7,422 nucleotides of DNA, taken from positions 1 to 7,422 of the forward strand of contig JBPEWV010000147.1 of the NCBI GenBank assembly GCA_052032335.1. Direction: 5' to 3'. Shown piece after piece: positions 1 through 5,984 of this stretch. The stretch comes from Pleionea sp052032335. Lineage in GTDB: Bacteria > Pseudomonadota > Gammaproteobacteria > Enterobacterales > Kangiellaceae. The notes beneath the pieces are model-generated. The model had not been told where the DNA came from, did not search any database, and was given only the letters and a program-made list of their open reading frames with translations. Each line of letters starts with the position of its first letter. Position 1 is the stretch's first letter. A program made the translations under genes and the position numbers.

Positions 1-121
1 AGCTCACCTATCAGCTCCTGTCCGTCGGAAACTGATAGGTTAAATTAAAGACGTGACTAAGCATGTAGATCCTTAAGCAGAGGATTCGCGGACGCGGGTT
101 CAATTCCCGCCGGCTCCACCA
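1..121 (+). ncRNA. ssrA: tmRNA (transfer-messenger RNA), 3' part only
   Basis: tmRNA rescues ribosomes stalled on mRNAs without a stop codon: it acts as an alanyl-tRNA and then as a short mRNA that tags the nascent peptide for proteolysis. Only the 3' part is in the window; the 5' acceptor half and the tag reading frame lie to the left. Visible here are a 9-bp helix, ACCTATCAG (6-14) with CTGATAGGT (32-40), enclosing TGTCCGTC, as in the last pseudoknot of the E. coli molecule. The block GACTAAGCATGTAG (54-68 region) follows, then a small hairpin ATCCT/AGGAT (69-73/81-85). The T arm is GCGGG (94-98), a 7-base loop TTCAATT, and CCCGC (106-110). The acceptor strand ends in an encoded CCA at 119-121. 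The match to the enterobacterial 3' end is close, so identity is secure. ssrA 3' ends often serve as integration sites, but no integrase follows here. Confidence 0.96.
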
Positions 122-130
122 AATAGACAA

Positions 131-156
131 GCCTCACCCTCGGGTGAGGCTTTTTT
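131..156 (+). terminator. Intrinsic terminator of ssrA
   Basis: GCCTCACC (131-138) pairs perfectly with GGTGAGGC (143-150) around a CTCG loop, and six T residues follow (151-156). It starts ten bases after the mature CCA end, as expected for tmRNA transcripts whose trailer is trimmed. From here to about 313 no gene is seen; the only reading frame noticed is a nine-codon ATG frame at 271-300 with no support. Confidence 0.93.
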
Positions 157-313
157 GTAGGTTAAACTTACAGACAGCGTGCATCCCCTTACATCGCTCC
201 AAAATCAGTCAGGGCCGTATCGCGACTAAAGAAAACTCCAGAAGATAAACCAAAAGGCGATTTCGTAATAATGAAAAGGTTCGGATTCGGGCCTCTGTAA
301 AAGTCTTAATAAC

Positions 314-345
314 AAAAAAGGGACCCGCGGGTCCCTCTTTTTCTT
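314..345 (-). terminator. Bidirectional intrinsic terminator after the receptor gene
   Basis: A perfect 16-bp palindrome GGGACCCGCGGGTCCC (320-335) folds as a 6-bp GC-rich stem with a CGCG loop. Six A residues on its left (314-319) become a U-tract for leftward transcription, which ends the receptor gene whose stop codon is at 356-358. On its right TCTTTTTCTTT gives a T-rich tract for rightward transcription, so it may also back up the ssrA terminator between these convergent units. Confidence 0.9.
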
Positions 346-355
346 TGCAAGAAAC

Positions 356-3304
356 TTAGAAGTTCATGCTTGCCGAAACTCGGAAGTAACGAGGCGTTTG
401 GAAAGAAGTGGGTAGCATGTAGGTTGGATCAGCTACTCCAGATTCTTGTTCCGCGGTCTCGACGACTTCTCGAACATTGTTTGAGTTAAACACATTAAAC
501 ACATCGGCCTTTAAGGTGAGCGGGTGACCCATGATTTCAGTGTCATAATTAACACCGAAATCAAACTGCGTTATCGCTGCAGTACGTCCGCGAGAACCAC
601 GTTTTACCAGTTCACCATCTTGATAAAATGATTCAGCACCGTAAGCCGCGGCAAAGACGTCAGTAGGATGCACACCAAACGCATTCATCGGACGGCCAGA
701 CTCGTACAAATAGTTCACACTCAGTCGCACATCATCGGTTAACTGATAAGCGCCGAACACTTTAAGTGAGTGACGACGATCATTTGGAAGATAACCAAAG
801 GCTCCATCTAACAACCCAGGTTGGTCAAACAACGTCGTTAAACCGGCATCGTCTTGACCGTTATCTGAGCGAACATAACCTTCGTTGTTACCATAGCTTT
901 GTGCCCAGGTATAAGACGCATTAACAGCCCACAGACCGTCCCACTTTTTATCAAATACGAGGTTCAGTGCGTTGTAACGTCGCTCAGACTCAGGGTAGTT
1001 TAAAAGATCTGCTGATAAGTTAGCATACTGTTCAAACTCAGGTAACCAAACGCGCATGTTTTGGCCTGGATTGGTTAATACGTACTGATGGAAACCAGTC
1101 CAAACATCAGCAGGATCTTCTCCGTCTACAGTCGTTGACAGACCGTTTTGATCTGCCCATTGAAGCACCGCAGCGTCAATCGCAACATCTTCAATCGTGG
1201 CTTTGAGATCACGATGGATAGCGCGCACACTCATCGACCAATCGTCGCCTAACGATCGTTCATACCCCAAAATAAGTTCGTCTTGATACATTGGACCAAT
1301 GTTAGCGTCTTTCACCGCTCGTGTATCTGGTACAGAGCCGTCTCCAAATACTTGCTGATCGATGACGTTAGCAGGATCGAACTGAGGTGTGTCGTCGGCG
1401 TTAAGACCATCCAACTGATAGTAGTCTTGCGTAAACAACTCTGCGCCGGCTAAACGAATGTTAGTATTTGCAGCAATTGGCAAGTGATAACGTCCAAAGT
1501 TGGCAAACAGCTTTTGCTTACCATCGCCATTCAAATCATAAGCAGCTCCCAAACGGGGCGCCCACTGATTATCTATCTTGATGAAAGAATCGCCATTTGC
1601 ATTTTTATTATCAAAGGCTTCATTTCGAATACCCAGCCGCAAAGTAAGTCGGTCATTCACGGTCCAAGTATCTTCAAAATAGAAAGCGGATGAAATAGTT
1701 TCAAACTCACCACCACCTTCAAAAACTCGGACTCGAACAGACTCGCCAGTCGACGAACGGGTATCATCAAAATAGCGGTAGTAAATATGACCAGAATAGA
1801 AAGAAGAATCTTCTGCGGTATTTACTTCACGGTCCAAACCGAAACGCATTTCGTGGTCACCCATGAAATAATCAAAATCTAATCGCATGGCTTCTCGAGT
1901 ATCAAAGCCAGAGCCCGCGACAAGGTTGACCCAGTCTCCCAACGCAGTCAAACCGCCGCCTCGAGAATCGTAAATAGCCGGGTTTCCATCTAACGGAGAT
2001 TCAGAGGTTCGGTCATACTCAGACTCACCCCACATTGCAGAAATCGTTAAGTCTGCTGAAACATGACCGGTATACTTTAATATCGTATTTGAACCACCCG
2101 TTTTAGTTAATGTTTCACCGACTAACCCTGTGCCGCGTCGATTGTCGGCATCATAATTGTAAGTCAGGGTTGAATTTTCATTCTCGTCTGAAAATGCAGT
2201 GAGCTCTAACAAATGATCAGAATTAATATTCCAATCTAATTTTGCACCCCAAAACGCGTCATCATTATTTGATTGATCGTACCGAGAACCACGAGAATAA
2301 ACATTATCTTGCTGACTGAAACGGGGATTATACAGCACATAGTAAAACAGCTCGTTTTCTATCAATGCACCGCTTGCGTACAAATTGATACTGGTTTCTT
2401 CGTACTCGTCCTGGTCATTAATGATAAAGTTTCGGGTTTCGGTTTCAATGGTCGGATTTCCATCACTGTCTAAAACCGCACTGGGGACTGAGTAAACCAC
2501 ATTTGGCGCTTGTTCACGCCCCTTATTCGGGCTATGAATAATGTTAAAGCCAGCTTCAAACTCGTTTGTTCCTGACTTAGTAACGCCATTTATCACACCA
2601 CCGGTTGAACGACCGAACTCGGCGGAGTAGCCACCCGTTTTAACCTGAAACTCTTGATAAAATTCAAAAGGAACGGTTGAACCGCCTAGCCCGTTTCTAA
2701 AGTTGGTTAAATTCATACCGTTGATGTAATAAACGTTCTCACCAACTGATGAGCCACCGAATGAGGCCAAGTTTCCAAAAGCAGCGTCACCGCGTGTTGT
2801 TCCTGGTGCCAAAAGGGCGATTGATGTCGCATTTCGAGCAACTGGTAAACGATCGATTTCTTCTTCCGACATAACCAGGGCTGTTTCCGCTGAGGTCGTA
2901 TCGACAGGGCTGATTGCACCGCCGAGAATTGTCACCGTCTCTCCTGCCGCCGCTAATGTAATGTCAAGCGAAGTCTTTTGACCAATTGTTACTTTAACAC
3001 TGTCTTGACTGTAATTTTGAAAACCCGATTTCGTAGCCGATATCTCATAATTTCCTATCGGCAATCTCGGCAACTGAAAGCTTCCACTCGAGTCGGTTGA
3101 AAGTGTTCGGATAACTCCTGTATCAGTATTTCGAATGGTTATCGATACATTGCTAACTGGCTGATCCGACAAAGTTTTAACTTCACCAGAAATCGCACCA
3201 GCAGTATTTGATGCCGCATAGATTTGTGCCGAGCTCAGTCCCACTGCAGCGGCAATCGCCGCCGCAGTCAACTTACGCCGGAAGTGCACTTTAAACATAC
3301 TCAA
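356..3304 (-). CDS. Oar-like TonB-dependent outer-membrane receptor
   Basis: This is a complete 982-residue receptor that would use TonB-ExbBD energy to move a substrate across the outer membrane. Residues 1-31 form a signal peptide: a basic start, then an Ala-rich core ending near AQIYA. Residues about 35-118 are a carboxypeptidase-regulatory-like beta-sandwich (GAISGEV, GSFQLPRLPIGNYEI). ETVTI at 122-126 fits a TonB box. The plug spans about 135-250, with YYINGMNLTNFRNGLGG and EFGRSTGGVINGVTKSGTNE. The rest is a beta-barrel ending in a C-terminal phenylalanine (RVSASMNF), the usual outer-membrane assembly signal. This layout matches the Oar family; in Myxococcus, Oar is needed for secretion of the protease PopC, but most members have no known substrate and none can be inferred here. 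The start is taken as TTG (3302-3304) because GGGAGA lies six bases away; an in-frame ATG at 3296-3298 is the alternative. It stands alone as a leftward unit with its own terminator. Confidence 0.92.
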   Translation of the reverse strand: MSMFKVHFRRKLTAAAIAAAVGLSSAQIYAASNTAGAISGEVKTLSDQPVSNVSITIRNTDTGVIRTLSTDSSGSFQLPRLPIGNYEISATKSGFQNYSQDSVKVTIGQKTSLDITLAAAGETVTILGGAISPVDTTSAETALVMSEEEIDRLPVARNATSIALLAPGTTRGDAAFGNLASFGGSSVGENVYYINGMNLTNFRNGLGGSTVPFEFYQEFQVKTGGYSAEFGRSTGGVINGVTKSGTNEFEAGFNIIHSPNKGREQAPNVVYSVPSAVLDSDGNPTIETETRNFIINDQDEYEETSINLYASGALIENELFYYVLYNPRFSQQDNVYSRGSRYDQSNNDDAFWGAKLDWNINSDHLLELTAFSDENENSTLTYNYDADNRRGTGLVGETLTKTGGSNTILKYTGHVSADLTISAMWGESEYDRTSESPLDGNPAIYDSRGGGLTALGDWVNLVAGSGFDTREAMRLDFDYFMGDHEMRFGLDREVNTAEDSSFYSGHIYYRYFDDTRSSTGESVRVRVFEGGGEFETISSAFYFEDTWTVNDRLTLRLGIRNEAFDNKNANGDSFIKIDNQWAPRLGAAYDLNGDGKQKLFANFGRYHLPIAANTNIRLAGAELFTQDYYQLDGLNADDTPQFDPANVIDQQVFGDGSVPDTRAVKDANIGPMYQDELILGYERSLGDDWSMSVRAIHRDLKATIEDVAIDAAVLQWADQNGLSTTVDGEDPADVWTGFHQYVLTNPGQNMRVWLPEFEQYANLSADLLNYPESERRYNALNLVFDKKWDGLWAVNASYTWAQSYGNNEGYVRSDNGQDDAGLTTLFDQPGLLDGAFGYLPNDRRHSLKVFGAYQLTDDVRLSVNYLYESGRPMNAFGVHPTDVFAAAYGAESFYQDGELVKRGSRGRTAAITQFDFGVNYDTEIMGHPLTLKADVFNVFNSNNVREVVETAEQESGVADPTYMLPTSFQTPRYFRVSASMNF

Positions 3305-3310
3305 CTTGAT

Positions 3311-3316
3311 TCTCCC
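3311..3316 (-). promoter_or_regulatory. Ribosome-binding site deciding the receptor start
   Basis: On the minus strand GGGAGA lies six bases before TTG (3302-3304) and twelve before the in-frame ATG (3296-3298). Normal spacing favours the TTG start. Either choice leaves the signal peptide intact, since only two residues differ. Confidence 0.6.
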
Positions 3317-3333
3317 AAAATTATTTGCAATTA

Positions 3334-3361
3334 CTTTTATCGTTTAATTTTTTTATATCAA
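3334..3361 (-). promoter_or_regulatory. Candidate sigma-70 promoter for the receptor gene
   Basis: Read leftward, TTGATA (3356-3361) and TAAAAG (3334-3339) are separated by 16 bases, matching the -35 consensus in five of six positions and the -10 in four. Transcription would begin near 3327 and give a short 5' leader containing the GGGAGA ribosome-binding site. The DNA is very AT-rich, so chance matches are likely. An alternative leftward pair, TTGGCA (3653-3658) and TAGAAA (3630-3635) with 17-base spacing, would give a leader of about 320 bases. Confidence 0.4.
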
Positions 3362-3411
3362 TCCTTGATTTCACTCTTTAAAAAATCTCAGATTCAAAAA
3401 AAACTCCATTT

Positions 3412-3423
3412 TTTCCCGGGAAA
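3412..3423. promoter_or_regulatory. Perfect 12-bp palindrome, possible operator
   Basis: TTTCCCGGGAAA is a perfect palindrome with a GC core inside otherwise AT-rich DNA. It sits about 50 bp upstream of the candidate receptor -35, a position where an activator could act. No known regulator was recognised for it. Confidence 0.25.
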
Positions 3424-3485
3424 TACAAACATTTTTCAGAACAGAGATCAACACAGCGAACAAAAAAAATTAAAAAACATCAATA

Positions 3486-3500
3486 TCAAATTAAATTTGA
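3486..3500. promoter_or_regulatory. 15-bp palindrome TCAAATT-A-AATTTGA, possible operator
   Basis: Seven-base arms are perfectly inverted around a single A. It lies about 125 bp upstream of the candidate receptor -35. AT-only stretches produce such symmetry easily, but the TCA/TGA ends extend it beyond a plain A/T run. Confidence 0.2.
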
Positions 3501-3595
3501 CTTTGTTTCAGATTCAAGGCTATTAAGTTCGACTGCTCAAAAGTCACTTAAAAAAATCTCATAAATTTATTATTTTTTTTGAAAATAAGTTTTCG

Positions 3596-3609
3596 TAATG
3601 TTAACGTTA
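3596..3609. promoter_or_regulatory. Imperfect palindrome around GTTAAC, possible operator
   Basis: TAATGTTAACGTTA is symmetric in six of seven base pairs, with the one mismatch at the fourth position of each arm. It lies 30 bp left of the tandem repeats, between the two divergent genes. No regulator is assigned. Confidence 0.2.
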
Positions 3610-3639
3610 TGAGCTAAGCCTTAAATCTTTTTCTAACTC

Positions 3640-3677
3640 GATAATTTATTGCTGCCAAGATAATTTGTTGTTGCCAA
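3640..3677. repeat. Two adjacent 19-bp direct repeats upstream of a promoter
   Basis: Copy one (3640-3658) reads GATAATTTATTGCTGCCAA and copy two (3659-3677) reads GATAATTTGTTGTTGCCAA: 17 of 19 bases are identical and there is no spacer. AACTCGA also recurs just before copy one (3635-3641) and at the end of copy two (3676-3682). The array ends 17 bases before the TTGAAA of the rightward promoter, so a protein bound here would sit near -62 and -81 relative to a start near 3730, typical for an activator contacting RNA polymerase from upstream. That role is inferred. Only two copies are present, too few to argue for iterons, and no replication gene is nearby. Confidence 0.6.
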
Positions 3678-3694
3678 CTCGACTTCGCAATCAA

Positions 3695-3722
3695 TTGAAA
3701 ACGATAGTGCGTATGCTATACG
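3695..3722 (+). promoter_or_regulatory. Candidate extended -10 promoter, rightward
   Basis: TTGAAA (3695-3700) and TATACG (3717-3722) are separated by 16 bases, with TGC (3714-3716) directly before the -10 hexamer as in extended -10 promoters. The predicted start is near 3730. The same TGCTATAC core recurs in the promoter of the chemoreceptor gene (5936-5943). It would transcribe toward the antiporter gene with a leader of about 350 bases, or an unrecognised short transcript. Confidence 0.45.
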
Positions 3723-4077
3723 GCCAATGCTATGAAGCTAGGTGTGCATGAACAATGTCGTTTGGTTACCTGCCACCAGTAACTCAAGAAGAAATCTGTC
3801 AGTCGAAAAAAAATAATTGTTCGCGGAAAACATCAAAATCAAAACAGTTATCAATTTCAGAATCGCTGCTACCCAATCATTGGTTATACATCTCAACTTT
3901 GTCTAAGGTTCGAATGAGTAAACTTCTCGCCTTTCGAATCAAGTATCCATGACATCTTCGGCTGGTTAAAAAACGAGTCCATTTACGGTTAATCGATTTA
4001 ATCAATTCCTAACTAATAAAAATACGCGCTACAATTACTTATTCACATAAAGCAAATCGACTTTAAGGGAATCTTGA
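3723..4077 (+). other. Gene-free stretch or long leader before the antiporter
   Basis: No gene can be supported in this stretch. Two short frames start near the predicted transcript 5' end. One is a 22-codon frame at 3748-3816 (MNNVVWLPATSN...), preceded by AGG at a usable five-base distance. The other is a 65-codon frame at 3755-3952 with no properly spaced ribosome-binding site and a Lys/Ser-rich composition without recognisable domain. A small hairpin GTTAC/GTAAC (3765-3769/3779-3783) lies over the start of both. No GC-rich stem followed by a T-run is seen before 4077, so a transcript starting near 3730 could run into the antiporter gene. It could also be plain spacer. Confidence 0.3.
4006..4035 (+). 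promoter_or_regulatory. Candidate proximal promoter of the antiporter gene
   Basis: TACAAT (4030-4035) is a good -10 hexamer, five of six consensus bases. The best -35 at usable distance, TTCCTA (4006-4011, 18-base spacing), is weak. Transcription would start near 4042 and leave a 35-base leader with AAGGGA (4065-4070) seven bases before the ATG. Confidence 0.35.
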
Positions 4078-5892
4078 ATGGATCATGCTGTGATAGTGAG
4101 TCTGGCGGCCGTGGTTGTTATTGGAACACTGTGTCAGTGGTTTGCCTGGATTACCAAATTACCCGCCATTTTGTACTTGCTGCTTGCCGGTATTGTCATG
4201 GGCCCGGTCACAGGCCTGGTCAATCCAGAAGAACTGGTTGGCGATACTCTTTTTCCGATGGTTTCTCTAGCGGTCGGGGTAATTTTATTTGAAGGGGCCC
4301 TGAGCCTTAAGTTTAGTGAGCTTAAAGATGCAGGCCGGGTGGTTTGGCGCTTGCTAATATTTGGCACTTTACTGACCGGAGCCGTGGGCGCTTGGGCGAG
4401 CTATACCTTTCTCGACTTCCCTATTAAACTGGCGATGCTGTTTGGCGCCATTATTGTCGTTAGCGGTCCAACAGTGGTCATACCAATTCTGAGAACCGTT
4501 CGGCCCGTTGAACGGGTGGCCAACATTTTACGCTGGGAAGGCATCACCATCGATCCCCTGGGTGCTCTGGTAGCCGTTTTGGTGTTTAACTTTTTTGTCG
4601 CCGAAGAAGAAGCTCAAGGATTAAGGAATGTTCTGGAAAGCTTCACCTTATTGGTCGGTGCTGGTGTCATCATCGGGTACATTGGCGCTCAGGTATTAAC
4701 CTTGATTTTACGACGGCGATGGCTCCCCGACTATCTGTATAACGTGGGTACCCTGGCGTTTGTGATTGGTGTATTTGCTTCTTCGGAGTGGATCCAGAAA
4801 GAATCCGGACTGCTGGCCGTCACCCTGATGGGCCTTATCATGGCCAACAAGAAAAAGCTCGATTTGGACTCAATTATCGACTTCAAAGAAAGCCTGAGCC
4901 TGCTTTTGATCTCAATTTTATTCATCGTTCTCGCCGCCCGAGTCGACCTGGCAGCCTACAGCGAAATGGGGGCTGGAGCACTAATCATTCTTATCATTGT
5001 CATGCTCGTGCCCCGCCCTATTGCCGTCTATCTGAGTAGCCTGGGCACCAAAATGAGCTGGCAGGAAAAGGCCATAGTTGCCTGGATCGCGCCACGCGGT
5101 ATTGTTGCGGCAGCCGTTTCTGCGTTGTTCGCCATTCGCCTGACCGAACTCGGCTGGGATAAAGTTAATTTGCTGGTGCCTCTTACCTTCCTGATTATTA
5201 TGGGCACAGTGATCATACAAAGTATCACCGCTCGCCCTTTCGCCAAGCTATTAAAAGTCGCTCATCCAGAACCCATTGGCATTTTAATTGTGGGAGCGAA
5301 TTCAGTTGCCCGGGCCATTGGTTCTGCTTTACGAGACAATGGTTTTGAGGTCACCTTAAGTTCAACCAGCTGGCGAGACGCGCAAAAAGCACGCATGGAA
5401 GGCTTACGGGCGTACTTTGGCAATGTCAATTCGGAACACGCTGACCGATATCTTGATCTGGTTGGCAAGGGACGACTGCTTGCGCTCACCTCTCGCGCTA
5501 ACTACAACTCCTTGTCGTGTCAACGCTTTAAATACGAATTCGGTGCCAGTAGTGTGTACGAACTTGCCGACGATAAAGAAGGCGGTGATGCAGACAAGCA
5601 TATAGTCGCAGTCAAACATCGTGGCAATATATTATTCGGCAATGATGTTACCTTTGCCAAACTTTCTTCGTTTATTCGGCAAGGCGCAGAAATTCGCGCC
5701 ACCAACATCAGCAAAGAGTTTTCTTTTAAGGATTATATGCAGCGACACGCCGACCGAGTGATTCCTTTGTTCGCTATTGGTCAAAAGTCACACCTGCATG
5801 TTTTCAGTCCGCAAATAGAATACGAGGTAAAACCCGACACCAAGGTCATTAGCTTAATGTTGCCAGAAAAGAAAAAGGAACCTGAAAAATAG
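4078..5892 (+). CDS. CPA1-type cation/proton antiporter with C-terminal RCK/TrkA-N-like domain
   Basis: This inner-membrane exchanger should swap Na+ or K+ for H+ and so serve pH and salt homeostasis; the ion is not decidable from sequence. Residues 1-390 hold about 12-13 hydrophobic segments with FEGALSL (71-77), SGPTVVIPIL (129-138), WEGITIDPLGA (153-163, Asp159 as likely ion-binding acid) and APRGIVAAAVSALFA (338-352). Classical NhaP proteins have Asn-Asp where this one has Ile-Asp; from memory this is normal for its subfamily rather than a lesion. Residues about 400-520 resemble an RCK/TrkA-N nucleotide-binding domain (ILIVGANSVARAIGSAL, 402-418), suggesting gating by a cytoplasmic ligand. 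The glycine motif is degenerate, and the stretch after the second strand is LSSTSW without the usual acidic residue. The highly charged tail ends KKKEPEK. The ATG follows AAGGGA by seven bases. The chemoreceptor gene follows after 92 bases without an obvious terminator. Confidence 0.92.
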   Translation: MDHAVIVSLAAVVVIGTLCQWFAWITKLPAILYLLLAGIVMGPVTGLVNPEELVGDTLFPMVSLAVGVILFEGALSLKFSELKDAGRVVWRLLIFGTLLTGAVGAWASYTFLDFPIKLAMLFGAIIVVSGPTVVIPILRTVRPVERVANILRWEGITIDPLGALVAVLVFNFFVAEEEAQGLRNVLESFTLLVGAGVIIGYIGAQVLTLILRRRWLPDYLYNVGTLAFVIGVFASSEWIQKESGLLAVTLMGLIMANKKKLDLDSIIDFKESLSLLLISILFIVLAARVDLAAYSEMGAGALIILIIVMLVPRPIAVYLSSLGTKMSWQEKAIVAWIAPRGIVAAAVSALFAIRLTELGWDKVNLLVPLTFLIIMGTVIIQSITARPFAKLLKVAHPEPIGILIVGANSVARAIGSALRDNGFEVTLSSTSWRDAQKARMEGLRAYFGNVNSEHADRYLDLVGKGRLLALTSRANYNSLSCQRFKYEFGASSVYELADDKEGGDADKHIVAVKHRGNILFGNDVTFAKLSSFIRQGAEIRATNISKEFSFKDYMQRHADRVIPLFAIGQKSHLHVFSPQIEYEVKPDTKVISLMLPEKKKEPEK

Positions 5893-5935
5893 CGATTTAT
5901 CGACTAGGCTGTGAGAAAGTGAAATAGGTTATACC

Positions 5936-5944
5936 TGCTATACT
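5936..5944 (+). promoter_or_regulatory. Extended -10 promoter for the chemoreceptor gene
   Basis: TGC followed by TATACT (5939-5944) is a strong extended -10 element in the 92-base gap after the antiporter stop. The -35 position (about 5916-5921, AAAGTG) is poor, which an extended -10 can compensate. No flagellar sigma-28 pattern was seen. Transcription would start near 5951; read-through from the antiporter gene is also possible. Confidence 0.45.
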
Positions 5945-5968
5945 TGAGCTACTGGTTTACCGCTGAGC

Positions 5969-5984
5969 GACTTGAGGCTAAGTC
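5969..5984 (+). promoter_or_regulatory. Shine-Dalgarno sequence in the loop of a start-proximal hairpin
   Basis: GACTT (5969-5973) pairs with AAGTC (5980-5984), leaving GAGGCT as the loop. The GAGG (5974-5977) is the ribosome-binding site, seven bases before the ATG at 5985, and the stem ends directly against the start codon. A five-bp stem is weak, so this may only display the site rather than control it. Confidence 0.35.

Noticed and set aside
94..121. Possible attachment-site core at the ssrA 3' end
   Set aside because: No second copy of the T-arm/acceptor sequence was found in the window and no integrase gene is present, so an integrated element is not supported.
271..300. Nine-codon frame MKRFGFGPL between the two terminators
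   Set aside because: It has no ribosome-binding site or promoter, and a frame this short is expected by chance.
1484..2919. Several short frames on both strands inside the receptor gene
   Set aside because: They are shadows of the 982-residue receptor frame, which has coherent domain structure throughout.
3224..3526. 100-codon frame on the + strand overlapping the receptor start region
   Set aside because: It overlaps the receptor signal-peptide coding region antisense and continues into AT-rich intergenic DNA; the translation is Lys/Gln/Phe-rich low complexity with no ribosome-binding site or domain.
3640..3677. CRISPR array or replication iterons
   Set aside because: Only two abutting copies with no spacers, and no cas or replication initiator gene nearby.
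3755..3952. 65-codon frame whose start (FGYLPPVTQEEI) resembles the N-terminus of RuBisCO small subunits
   Set aside because: The similarity covers about a dozen residues only; the rest is Lys/Ser-rich and unlike that protein, there is no large-subunit gene, and no well-spaced ribosome-binding site. Probably coincidence.
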